This document shows, in pieces, positions 34,495 to 45,787 of a stretch of 64,000 nt of DNA (position 1 is the first letter of the stretch; each line of letters opens with the position of its first letter). The stretch is taken from contig JAQFVV010000350.1 of NCBI GenBank assembly GCA_028023455.1, positions 748,001-812,000 on the forward strand, given 5' to 3'. This DNA is from Epiperipatus broadwayi. Lineage: Eukaryota; Onychophora; Udeonychophora; Euonychophora; Peripatidae. Both the position numbers and the translations under genes were made by a program. Under the pieces are notes generated by a model. That model saw nothing but the letters and a program-made list of their open reading frames with translations, was not told where the DNA came from and did not search any database.

Positions 34495-34968
34495 ATATTG
34501 ACATGATTAGGGAGCTAAAAAAGATAGAATTACAAAATTTAGAAGAAGCGACTATTTTTTATGCCTGTGTGAAACACAAAATACTTACTTCGCTCACAAC
34601 TTTGAAATTTGTTGTGTTCACTGCTGTGTCTTGTGTGTTTCATGCAAACTACAGCAAACATTTGACGGTAGTGCTGTAAAGTAGCATGTTGACTGCGCAA
34701 CATTCCGAGAATGTGAAATGAAACCAATGAAATTCTTTATTTCAAATACACTTCTTTCATTGCACGCTGTTATGAATCAGCAGATATGTTTCATTTCCGT
34801 TATCATTTGTATTGTAAAAATGTTTATTTTTTAGTGTGTGACTGTGGCATCAAGGTACATAAAATATTTTATCAATTTTTCTTGAAGAGTGCAATGTGAG
34901 CCACATTAAACAGTTGCGTGAGCCACATGTGACTCGCGAGCTATGGGTTGGGCATCCCTGAGCTAATA

Positions 34969-37086
34969 AAATAGAAAGATGAAAAATAAGAACTAAAACA
35001 GTATGTTTCAAATTAGATCTACTCACTATTTTTTTATCCCAGTGTTTTTTAAGAGTCTATATTTTGTCAAGCTGATAACTATTTTTCACAATATAACTTG
35101 TTGAAACCAATAATTTAAATTGTAATTTTAAAATAATATTATATGATAATATTAAAGATGATATTATTGTAGAGGGTTTATTTTGACCTGATCTAATAGG
35201 TACAAAACGTTGCAGGCAATCTTTAATATTTTTACCTGCATAGAAAATAATTATGTGGTAGTTGTATTTTCTAATTTGTGCGATATTTAGAAGCTTTAAT
35301 AAAAAATATTTGATAGATTTGTTATTATTTATCAGATCCAAACCAGATGGGGTGTTTGCTTCTTTACCATTAGAAAACAAAATTTTTGTATATTTCTGTC
35401 TGCAATTTCAAAATATAATTTTTAATAGCAATTGAAGAACCTTTCCTTGATATAAAAATAGATCTGTGTGTTTACAAAAAGCTGTTTAATAAAAGTCAAG
35501 GCTTATATGAAATCATTGTGATATATTTTGTAATGCAAAATGACTCATTGTCTAAACATTTTTGCAAAGTTATCGTTTAAATATAAAAAAAGTTTTTCCA
35601 AGTTTTAAGAAGCATGGTTAGGGGTTGAAATATGTGTCTCCTTTATATCTTATATATTATTTAAGTTAAAAAGCGATTATTTTAAATCTACAAGTAGATA
35701 GGAGAAAAATGCTATCTATATTATCATAGGTAATTTATTGACAAATTATTTTTAGTTTTTCTTTTTAATCATTCTTTAAAGTTAACGTTAATTAGTAATA
35801 TTTTTATACCAAGAACTAACCTAATATTACAAGTTACAAATGTAGATAATTTATGCAATACAAATTTAGTTACTTCAAATCAAAGCAAAAGTAGCTTTTT
35901 TTTTTTTTTTTAAATCAACATTTTTAGCAATATCCATGTGAAACACTATTTAATATTGGGATTTATTGCTGATTTTATTTTGGAAAGATTATACGTTTGT
36001 CTCACTGATTATAGTCTATATAGATTGGTGAGTAAATTTTGAAGATTGTCTTTTCTTAAACCAGCGTTTTGAAATTACATTATTTAATAAAACTTTGCTT
36101 CTACATAGTCCTCATTAATTTCATAATAAAACATGCAAATTGTCAAAGCAAATGTTGCTGGTTTGCTCTCTATATTTTTAATAATAAAAATACACATGAC
36201 AATTTTTACTCATATCTAAAAAATATGCTTCCGTGTTTAACATTTGAATAACTTTTTCACAAAACTGCAGCATTATCCATTTTATTAATTGACACCTTTC
36301 AGATTTCATGATGACAACATTACTGGCCAATTACTAAATGTTTACAAGTTCCAAAAATAATATTGCATTTCGTTAAACTATAGTATCCTATAAGCAAAAA
36401 AAAAAAAAATCAAATAGCATTTAAATAGAAATCACAGGACAAAGATCGGTGCACCCAAAGATCTCTTCAACATCATTTTATAAAGAAGTAGTAAAAAAAG
36501 TGTTACTCAAATGTCAATAAGTGAAAGTTGGTTTTTTGTAAAATATTTTACTTTATATTCAACAATACCCATTTACTGACTAATGTTAAATGATTAATTG
36601 GCTTGGCTAAGAACTGAATTTGAAAGAAAAATTTGTGATTTAAATCTGATAAAAATTAACTTTCAACCAGCTGGGATTCAAACGCCCGAGTGACCATTAT
36701 ATATCATAATTGTTCATATTTTCTGCTTTGTATGTGTATTGTTTTTTGCCTAAAGTAACTAAGATAGAATGTAACTGACAAAATGATAATATTTGATTTT
36801 AGTTAATATTTGTAACTAGTAAATATTTTAATATGCAAGTTAACTGTCTAATTTATATATTTATATACTTTTTTAAAATAGAGAATGGATAACCGATTTA
36901 GTGAAATCTTTACTCACAGAAAATCATAGACATTTTTTAAGATGGCGAAGATAAAAAAGATTGATTATTTTACTTTGTATAAAAGTGCTAAAAATAAATT
37001 TAATATCAATTGTGAAATATATAAATTGTATAAAATACAATCAAAATGGTGTATGTATATTTTTTCTGTGTATAAAATGTTTTCTA
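34969..37086. other. A+T-rich DNA with one unclassified frame
   Basis: A minus frame at 35057-35380 (MFSNGKEANTPSGLDLINNN, then QRFVPIRSGQNKPSTIISSL) is less biased than random A+T-rich translation, but I recognise no family. A plus acceptor-like CTTAAACCAG at 36064 precedes an open stretch without a donor. Otherwise nothing. Confidence 0.35.
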
Positions 37087-37185
37087 ATATTATATATATA
37101 TATATCAAATCAAAACTACCCAAATATAAAATATATTAGAATATTATATATATATATATCAAATCAAAACTACCCCAAATCTAAA
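37087..37185. repeat. Direct duplication, period 54 bp, at the palindrome edge
   Basis: A (TA)n run followed by CAAATCAAAACTACCC occurs at 37106 and again at 37160. The second copy forms the outer edge of the Penelope palindrome. It may be a by-product of the insertion. Confidence 0.85.
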
Positions 37186-37298
37186 ATTAACCCAGACCAG
37201 CATAAAAATAATATTAAAACACAACCTAAGGTTTCACTGCTACAAGCAGACTTCTCAAGTGTAAAGAACTACAAAAAAACCACACATTATATATACTA

Positions 37299-37550
37299 TT
37301 AAAAACTACCCACAAATCCATTCACTTCCCATCCACCCTTAATATTAAAAGAACTCTTAAATAAGTTAATTGCTTCAGAATAATAAATTTTCAATAATAA
37401 AGACTCTTTAATTCTTCTTTTGATTTCATTTCTCTCAAAGAAGACAACCTTAGCTTCATCAAAATCAATAGTGTGACCTGTATCTTTTTCATGGACATAC
37501 AAAGCAGAACTAAGATATCTATTTTTAACTCTACTTTTATGAACCTTTAT
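37299..37550 (-). pseudogene. Penelope pol C-terminal end, left arm
   Basis: Minus frame containing KVHKSRVKNRYLSSALYVHE, HTIDFDEAKVVFFERNE and ending GGWEVNGFVGSF before the stop at 37299. It corresponds to the part of the GIY-YIG endonuclease after the YIG motif: His/Arg-rich segment, then the Glu-containing helix (ERNEIKRRIKESL). The open frame upstream of 37550 reads through the palindrome centre and is not native. Confidence 0.72.
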
Positions 37551-37604
37551 TCTTTCATTTAAACTCATAAAAGTAGAGTTAAAAATAGATATCTTAGTTC
37601 TGCT

Positions 37605-37808
37605 TTGTATGTCCATGAAAAAGATACAGGTCACACTATTGATTTTGATGAAGCTAAGGTTGTCTTCTTTGAGAGAAATGAAATCAAAAGAAAAATTAAA
37701 GAGTCTTTATTATTGAAAATTTATTATTCTGAAGCAATTAACTTATTTAAGAGTTCTTTTAATATTAAGGGTGGATGGGAAGTGAATGGATTTGTGGGTA
37801 GTTTTTAA
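37605..37808 (+). pseudogene. Penelope pol C-terminal end, right arm
   Basis: Plus frame starting inside the domain (VHEKDTGHTIDFDEAK), followed by ERNEIKRKIKESL and ending GGWEVNGFVGSF: the same protein end as the left arm with one residue different. Start codon is fortuitous. Lacks reverse transcriptase and most of the nuclease. Confidence 0.72.
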
Positions 37809-37978
37809 TAGTATATATAATGTGTGGTTTTTTTGTAGTTCTTTACACTTGAGAAGTCTGCTTGTAGCAGTGAAACCTTAGGTTGTGTTTTAATATTATT
37901 TTTATGCTGGTCTGGGTTAATTTTAGATTTGGGGTAGTTTTGATTTTATATTGACTAGTTTAGCTTTATGCTTGTAAT

Positions 37979-38062
<84 letters not shown>
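37979..38062. repeat. (TA)n microsatellite, about 84 bp
   Basis: Uninterrupted TA run directly after the Penelope 3' end. The minus frame ending in repeated Ile-Tyr is an artefact of it. Confidence 0.97.
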
Positions 38063-38066
<4 letters not shown>

Positions 38067-39204
38067 AAAAGTTGATACAAAAGTTTTTAGTACTATGAAT
38101 TAGATATAAATTATTTATATTGTAAGCCAGCAATCGATCAGCTGACCAAAAGCCAAAACATTGGGCAAGCCAAAATCTGAACCATGTAACATACTTGAAC
38201 GGTTGCAGAACATTGACCAAACAAAGAGTTGATGGTTAGCAATGAAAGGTTATATGAACAGGCATCATAAACATAGATTTTTAAAAAACCAGAATATGAG
38301 TCCTCATGACTAAATATAATTATTGAAACACAAAGTACTTTTATAATTCAAAATATCTTATCTTAGTTCTTAAAATATCTTTATCTAAAATATAGAATCT
38401 TTTCAATTTTAAATATCTTATTTTATGTGCTAAAATATATTTATCTAAAACAGATTTTTTTGCAAGTTTAAAATATCATTATCACATGTTTTAAAATATC
38501 TTGATCTCAGGGTTCAAATTCAGAGTAAAAAGGCACTTGGAACAAAATGTTAATGGTAATACTTTCACTTCTTAATAAAAAATATGATGGTTATTATTTA
38601 AGTTAAACATTGACACTTCTCTTAGTTTATTTTGGAATTTTAGTATTTTTAAGAAAGTAGAATTGAAATTGTATAATAATAGAGTATTCAAATATTTAAG
38701 TAATATATAATTGGTAACTTGAAAAACATTTTAAAATAATTTACTATTGTTTAAATACAACTAATTTCTACTGATTATAAAATATAGAAATTTTACATTT
38801 TCTGATGCAAATTTGAATAATCATTATTAAAATAAGATAGAAGGCAGTAAAGGAATTTTTTATGATGCCAACTACATATTAAGTGCATTTGAAATGAAGT
38901 AAATAATATAGTATTTATCTTCTAAGAATGCAGGTAGAATAATTAAATCATTATTAAGCAAAATGAATGTATAAACACAATGTGACCATTGAAATGTACT
39001 CTTAAAAATAATTACTAATGCAAACTTTATTAAAATATATTTTTAATAAATAGATATGCTAATGTAATGATGTCAACAAAACAAAAACAATTAATAATAA
39101 AAATATTTATTTACAACATATAATAATTCATATAATAGAAATATTTATTTACAATAATCATTATTGAAATAAAATAATAGTTTTTACTTCACCTTTGATT
39201 AGTA
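38063..39204. other. A+T-rich DNA, no gene recognised
   Basis: A short degenerate repeat of AAAATATCTTATCT type occurs at about 38345-38510. Nothing else. Confidence 0.45.
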
Positions 39205-39597
39205 ATTAATTGAGATTGCGCTTTATGCAAAAAAGTGAAGCTTGTCTAAATCTTACAAAGTTATATGGCTTAGCACTTTCGGAGACCTTGAGTCTCCATA
39301 ATCATAGCCTACTTTTAACTGAAGTTTAGCTGTAGTTTATGTGAAACGAAAACTTAATGAGGCGTGTTTTATTGCAAATGACAATTGTGCAATAAACCAG
39401 AAAGAATCATGCTTTGCAATCTCCAGAAAATGATCATTATAAAATTTGCATAAAATTTTACATAAACCACAGCTAAACTTCAGTTAAAAGTAGGCTATGA
39501 TTATGGAGACTCAAGGTCTCCAAAAGCACTAAGCCATATAACTTTGTAAGATTTAGACAAGCTTCATTTTTTTGTGTAAAGCACAATCTCAATTAAT
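39205..39597. mobile_element. Foldback (MITE-like) element, 138-bp arms
   Basis: Arms 39205-39342 and 39460-39597 are inverted copies with few differences (ATTAATTGAGATTG at the outer ends, GGAGACCTTGAGTCTCC within). The spacer is 117 bp. The arm itself contains a small hairpin. No coding capacity. Confidence 0.85.
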
Positions 39598-40427
39598 AAT
39601 CATTATTATTTCTTTTATTTTACTATACTATATTTACAAATATTAACAATTGTATACATTAGTGTATCTTCATTAAAACCATTTCTACAATTTTATCACA
39701 AAAGTTATATTCACTACCCAACAGTTTTCTTATTCTTCAAAAACTATTTTTATTTCCAATCCAGTATCCATAAAGTAAAATAATATACCTATATTCGTTT
39801 GTCCAGATTATCCTTAATCAAAAACAGTATTGAAAATCATTGTGGGGATGCTTAGTAGATGTTAATGTGATAGGAGCAAATATTATGCAATATAAAACAC
39901 TTATAACATTAACAATATCTATGTTAAGGTGAAGAAATAATTATGTTCCCTACTAATAATATACTTCAAGTTAAAAAATTATAGTGTAATTAATAATGAA
40001 TTATAAAGTTGAACATGCTTGTGGATATAGACCAAAATTATACTCTAATATTGAAATTTTAGGCAAAGTGGATAAGGGAAATACAAACTAGTAATAAATG
40101 AGCCACATTCTAATGAGAGGCACTAAATACATATAGAAATAATATAATATCCACTTAAAATTGCTTTAAAATGATATTGCTAATAATAAAAGGTAGGGAG
40201 TTAATAATAATAATAATAATAACAATAAAGATATGAATAATTATCCATCTCGCACACACGTACAAAAGGTATAAAATTCATTCACTTGGTTTATGATTAT
40301 ATGTTTACTGACAAAACTATTATTGCATAATGATGTCAACACTTTGTTTATAAACTATTTAAAATTCTTTCACACATACTGATATTATAATACTTTTATT
40401 CATGAAATACTTTTCACAAATATACAA
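39598..40427. other. A+T-rich DNA, no gene recognised
   Basis: Short TAA microsatellite near 40203. Nothing else assigned. Confidence 0.45.
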
Positions 40428-41808
40428 AAGGCTGTCATATCTCTGGATATAATCATGTACATAATTTTAAATAATCATTCAAAAAAACTTTGAAACAATA
40501 AAATAACTCTCAAAATAAATAGCTTTTACCAAATGTTTTATCAATTTCATTCCTTGAATGCCATTTTCATAAAAATGTTTATGATAACATAATTATTAAT
40601 AATAATTTTAAATATATCAAATATATATTATAATACCCTTTTTTATATTATAGATTAAATGTTCTTTCCTTGGTATTATCTTTTGGTTCAAGTCCATTTT
40701 CTGTTTTTTCTTGAAGTAAGAAAGAAATATACATAATCCATTAAGATAGAGCAGACACAAATATGAGAATTTACAATAAAATTTTTTACATTCAAATATC
40801 AGCCTTTCAAGCTAATTGTGCATGCGCTTTTTTGTGAGTGTTAATAATAAATGAATACTTTCCTTTCCAATACAAGATATAGTATTTATGCAGAAATAAA
40901 ATGAATCCACTTATTTTTACAACTCAAATGCTTATATATGAGCAAATCTGAAGTACTGGCAAGTAAATCGTGAGGATAGACCACTCACTTTAAATTACTA
41001 TTTACGATGTCTGAATGAATGATGCCAGTGAAATTGTCTAGAATTTACTAAACATCACTCTAGACAATTTCACTGATGTCATTCATTCAGACATTGTAAA
41101 TAGTAATTTAAAGTGTGGTCTATCCTCACACTTTTCTTGCCAGTATTTCAGATTTGCTCATTGTAGGAATAAGTGGATTCATTTTATTCCTGCATAAATA
41201 CTATATCTTGTATTGGAGAGGAAAGTATTCATTTATTATTAACACTCGCAAAGCACATGCACAATTAGCTTGAAAGGCTGATATTTGAATGTAATACAAT
41301 TGTAGGCATAGCGCTATATAAAAATAAATGCTTATTTACATAAATAAAATTTCTTGAAAAATGTTTGCTCAAAATTTAATAACTTCAAGGCTGTCATATC
41401 TCTGGGTACAATCATTTAAATAATTTTAAATAATCACTCAGAAAACTCCGGAACAATAAAACTAACACATAAATTAAACATTTTTTTTTACCATATGTTT
41501 TATTAATTCCATTCCTTGAACCCTATTCTCATAAATATTTATGATAACATATTTAATAATAATAATAATATAATAATTTTAAATATATCAAAAATATATA
41601 TATACATTATTATAATATCCTTTTTTATATTACAGATTAAATGTTTTTCCCTTGGTAAGGAGATTAAGTTTTGATTCAAGTTCTTTTTCTGTTCTTTCTT
41701 AAAGTGATATAGAAACACACACAGTCCTCATTAAAAAAGAGGAGAAACATAGATGAGAATTTATAATAAAATTTCTTGAAAAATGTTTGCAATGAAATTT
41801 AACAACTT
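40428..41808. repeat. Diverged direct duplication (~0.4 kb units) interrupted by a foldback
   Basis: Unit 1 (40428-40785, completed at about 41343-41386) and unit 2 (41387-41808) share AAGGCTGTCATATCTCTGG, TCATTCCTTGAA-type and TTTATGATAACATA-type segments, and AAATGTTTGC near their ends. The inserted foldback splits unit 1, so the duplication is older than the insertion. Confidence 0.78.
40786..41294. mobile_element. Long foldback, ~250-bp arms, 16-base loop
   Basis: Left arm 40786-41042 and right arm 41059-41294 are inverted copies (TTACATTCAAATATCAGCC outside; CAATTTCACTG and CAGTGAAATTG inside) with one ~20-base indel and scattered mismatches. Almost no loop. No coding capacity. Confidence 0.88.
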
Positions 41809-43841
41809 CAAATAATCATGAATGTTGACAGCAGATAATTCTTTCAAAACACATTTTTAATGGCAATGAAAATCGGAGGAGTAATGAACAGAAGAATAAT
41901 TTTAATTATAAATTGCTCTTTATGAAGTTTTATTATTATAATAAGTCGACTTTTTAAGTGACATTAATTACGATGCTGCAAATTTGAATATTTATTTCTT
42001 TTCTAAGTACAAAACAATATGTTTGAATCAATCAGCAATTTAGAAAAACTATTCAAATAAATAAATGACCTTGAGATGAATAGCTATATTATTTGTTTTA
42101 ACATGAAACAATCTGAATATAGTTTTTTCCTTATGATAATTAAGGAATTGATTTACATAAATTGATTTTTTATTATAATTTTATAAGACAATTCTAAATA
42201 ATTGTCACTGCTTTTTTAAATAGACAATACTTTTACAAAAGTTCATCATTTTATATCTTAGCTTGATATAAATATATTGACTATTTTTAGTAACAGTAAT
42301 TAGTATTAATAACTAATTAAAAGTCGGTTAAAACTTGCTGGAGATAGCCTTATAGTAAAAGTTCAGAATTTAGCTAATATTTATATAAAATGAAACAACA
42401 TACTTTTCCTTACACCAATTCTCTTTTTCTTTGGCTTCTTTTGAAATACATTATAATTTTTTTAGCATTCTTTTAAACTTATTCTTTGAGGAATTAGTTG
42501 AACATATGCTTTCAAGAGAAATATTGCATGGCAAAATAAAATATAAAACTAAACTTTTTAAATTGACTTTAAGAAAAAAATAATAATTATAAAAATCAGT
42601 TAATTCAAAACCAAAGTGAAGTTAAAATTTTAATTATCTCTTTTTCTCTCTTTCTCTTATATTATTTAAAAGCTTATTTTTTAAGAATTAGAAACTGACT
42701 GAATGTACCCATTTTTTAAAAATACACTTAATAAATCTTTTCAACTTTCAGTATTTCATTTGCATGCACTAATCATCTATACACACACATGCATACTAAA
42801 TATAACTATTTTTAATGCAATGAAAATAAATTGGTTATTGACTAATATTAAAAACTAATTTAAAATTAATACTAATCTTAATCAGTTATACTTATTATCT
42901 TTAAACTCCAATTTTAAATACCCTCACATAAATTGATATTTAATAAATCATAACTATCACTTTAAAACTATTTAAAAAATAATAACTAAAAATCCTAACA
43001 AAATTAACTAACCATTTCAGACAACATAAAATAACTTTATCTATTACATCTATTTGAAATAGTGTAAGCTTTAGATTAACCTTTCTTTAGTTTCAAAATA
43101 TTAATTTTATTTCATGCCAATATTAAACAATCTAAAATATCTTTTTAAATAACTGCTAACTAAATAGGCTAATTGAGTCACTTTAACCAATACCATTGAA
43201 GTATATAATTTAAGATTTTTATTATAATAGTACAGAGAAAAGAAATTTACGTATTATAATCTTATATAAAAATTTTTTAATGCTTTAAAACATATATCTA
43301 ACTCGTGGTTAAACATAAGATTACAATAAACATTATATATATATATATATAATGTTTAATTTTGTTCTACATTATATATCATCATATTTATGTAATTGTA
43401 AAATTGCTTTGATAATAGATTATTAAAGGATGATGGTTGTAATAATATATATTTTAAAAGCATAAAGCTAAACTAAAAATTATAATACATTATCAACTAC
43501 TAATGTTACATACTGTAGTCAAATAGTTAATTTATAAAACTCCAAATGTAAATATCAATCACAGACCATTCTTGTTTTTATATATTGTAGTACAGAAGCA
43601 GATACAATGATGTTTATATTTAAAAAAAAATAAAATCATGGTATTGTTTTAAAGTTAGTAAACTTTTAAATTACACTTAAAACAACAGGCAAAGCTATTT
43701 AATTAAGATAGGCAAATAGGAAAAGCAATCTTTCCATAAATCTTTAACATTATTAGAATTATTGAGAGTTTGGGATGTTTTTTATTGCATTGATCATTAT
43801 GAGCCAGATATCTGAAGGGATAATATTAATATTTGCCTTTG
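41809..43841. other. A+T-rich DNA, no gene recognised
   Basis: Simple sequence with a (TA)n run near 43334. No frames or repeats of note. Confidence 0.45.
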
Positions 43842-44040
43842 ATAGAATAACTCAGTTGGTAGAGTGTTTGCCTTAAATTCAATATTCAAGAATCTAAAGG
43901 TGCGAGTTCAACCTCTAAGTGAATATTGCCACTGTACATATAGGCCAGCAACACCCGAAGAAGAGTCGAGAATAATACTACTCGAAACGTGTAATTACTA
44001 ACCTGTATTGTCTATTTGTGTGTTATTACTAACAAGTTGT
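43842..44040 (+). mobile_element. tRNA-derived SINE with a Penelope-like 3' part
   Basis: Pol III box A (TAACTCAGTTGGTAGAGTG, about 43848) and box B (GGTGCGAGTTCAACCTC, 43899-43915) form a tRNA-like head. Downstream is CCCGAAGAAGAGTCGAG, then CTACTCGAAACGTG, a hairpin-plus-GAAACG motif of the kind found at the ends of Penelope-like elements. It looks like a SINE that has acquired a Penelope-type tail, or a SINE inserted next to one. The end is indistinct. Confidence 0.5.
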
Positions 44041-45558
44041 TTGTATTTGGAAAGTTTACATAAAGTTTAAAATTTTCTATACATTCAACATTCACTCATA
44101 AATGATGGCAATAGTCCAACATATCACATCTAATAATATTAAGTTTTGTGGCAAACACATTCTGGTTTATTTGGTGTAGATTAGAACCTAGATTGTAAAT
44201 GTAGGTAAAAATATCAGATTTTATTTTATTATACAGTTCAATTTGTATAATTTAATATTAATTTCAACTGTTCAGAGAATATATAAAAATGAGGCTAAGA
44301 AATCATTAATCAAGTGTTATGAGAATATATTTGCTACTATGTTATTAATAAACCACAAATCATCAAAACTATAGAAGCTTCTATGACTAAAAACATTATG
44401 TTTTAAAGTACAATTATTTAATCAAATATTATTCTTCGATAACTTCGATTCTTAAATTAATTTTTGCAACCTACAATCATAATTTGAACTTTTCTTACTT
44501 TTCAATTTAAAGTTTAGCTTTATCATCAACCTCTTTCACTGATGATTTATATATAAATAATAAAAATGAATTAAAATACACTGCTTATCTTAAGTTGTTT
44601 ACTAGGCCAACTATTTTAACTAATATTTATATAAATACTGTAATATTTGTAAAAAATGATAATGATTTTAAAGCTTCGTACATTTTTTATTTGAAAAAAT
44701 AATTCTTTATTGTTATATGCAAACAATAACAAACATTATTTTACTTAATTAATTAACGTTGTTTTCTGAACTTATATTAATTACATTCTTTACAGTCGTT
44801 ACTTTATTTTTAATTGCATTAACTATTTAAATCTTTTTAAAAGCAATAAAAGAATAAGTTTGTGAAATGTAAACTGTATGACTTGTGATTATTTTCAATA
44901 TAAGTTTAGAATTTTCATTGATTTTACTCATATCTTACACTTTTAATTTAACAAATTAATGGATTTGCTGTAAACAAAAACAGGTTAATTATTCTTTAAA
45001 AATTAAATTATGTAGTAGGTTTTGAGATTTCTAATTAACTGTAATAAATGAAATAAAGTTACAAAAACCTAGAATGACATTAAATTAAAAAGATAAAACT
45101 TTGAAGTAAAAAATAAATAAATCATTATTTGTATACGCACGCAGTTTTATTTTATAAATTAAGTAAGAGGACTATAATATATCAGATATAATATTATGGT
45201 GTTATGCGATGTATATATACTTCATGAAATTGCATTATTTTGTTTTGCACTATATTTACCCAAAATAAATAGTTTATAATTCATTAGTAAATATCACCTC
45301 TATCAAATAAATATTTTGCAAATGTCTTTACGAATTCTCCCAATTTATAACTTAAGAAGCGCCACGTGATCATAAATATAATAGAACCTCCATATTTGCG
45401 ATATTTTATAGCAAGACTCATTAATATATATAAAAACCAACTAAACTTTTTTGCATGTGAAAGTTTGTTAATGATTTAGTTATCTTCCACTTATTAGTTG
45501 ACAAACTAAGATTTTTTTTTAAAAAAAAAATCTAAATTCACTATAGTACTACGGACAT
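44041..45558. other. A+T-rich DNA, no gene recognised
   Basis: Nothing assignable; some T-runs near 45514. Confidence 0.45.
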
Positions 45559-45570
45559 GTAATAGATTAC

Positions 45571-45670
45571 CTTTTTTTTTATCATATGTCAAATGCGTTG
45601 ACCGGGAAGCGAACCCGGGCCAGCTGCTTGGAAGGCAGCTATGCTAACCGCTAGGCCACAAACGCTTGAC
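45571..45670 (-). mobile_element. tRNA-Gly-derived SINE, copy 2
   Basis: On the minus strand, a 72-base tRNA-Gly-like head has a seven-base loop CTTCCAA (anticodon TCC), a closed CTGC/GCAG stem and the T-arm CCGGGTTCGCTTCCCGG. The tail TTGACATATGAT and an A-run follow. The acceptor and D arms carry changes (GCCTAGCGG for GTATAGTGG), so function as a tRNA is unlikely, though this is the least decayed copy. Flanked by TAATAGATTAC (45560-45570) and TAATATATTAC (45671-45681). Confidence 0.8.
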
Positions 45671-45681
45671 TAATATATTAC

Positions 45682-45776
45682 TATTTTTCATGTGTCAAAA
45701 CATCAGCCGGGAAGCGAACCCGGGACAACTGCTTGTAAGGCAGCTGTTGCTGACCACTCTACCACCAACGCTTGAC
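45682..45776 (-). mobile_element. tRNA-Gly-derived SINE, copy 3, anticodon changed to TAC
   Basis: Same orientation and body as copy 2, starting GCGTTGGTGGTAGAGTGG. The anticodon loop is CTTACAA, giving TAC (valine) on a tRNA-Gly body. Acceptor pairing is poor at its 3' side (CTGATGT). Tail TTTTGACACATGAAAAA. It is flanked by TAATATATTAC on the left and TAATAGATTAC (45777-45787) on the right, so copies 2 and 3 share the middle duplication. Confidence 0.8.
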
Positions 45777-45787
45777 TAATAGATTAC

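Larger units (their letters stand above)
31652..34960 (-). mobile_element. Complete hAT transposon, hAT-2 (GTF2IRD2/SCAND3-type), inactivated
   Basis: A 3309-bp element with perfect 15-bp terminal inverted repeats (CAGGGATGCCCAACC) and a perfect 8-bp target duplication AGCTAATA (31644-31651 and 34961-34968). Both features are diagnostic of hAT. The minus strand carries a decayed transposase; the part near the left end holds a nested 861-bp element. Ends and duplication are intact while the coding part is broken, so it is defective but precisely bounded. Confidence 0.92.
37161..37946. mobile_element. Penelope-like element, family B: near-perfect 382-bp palindrome
   Basis: Arms 37161-37542 and 37565-37946 have equal length and are inverted copies around a 22-base spacer. 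In the parts I compared I found one mismatch (giving Arg on one arm and Lys on the other). Each arm is a 5'-truncated 3' end of a Penelope-like element, joined 5' to 5'. The right arm runs on to the family-B terminal TTTAGCTTTATGCTTGTAAT before the (TA)n tract. Inverted partial copies are characteristic of Penelope-like insertions, but this one is far younger than the related copies at 22-25 kb. Confidence 0.88.

Noticed and set aside
37299-37634. 111-codon minus frame as an intact protein
   Set aside because: Its start lies in the opposite arm of the palindrome. Only the part below about 37550 is native Penelope sequence.
37981-38220. Minus frame ending in repeated Ile-Tyr
   Set aside because: Runs through the (TA)n tract; no domain or conservation signal.
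45571-45776. Two genuine tRNA genes
   Set aside because: Tail, A-run and target duplications show they are SINEs. Acceptor and D arms are damaged.
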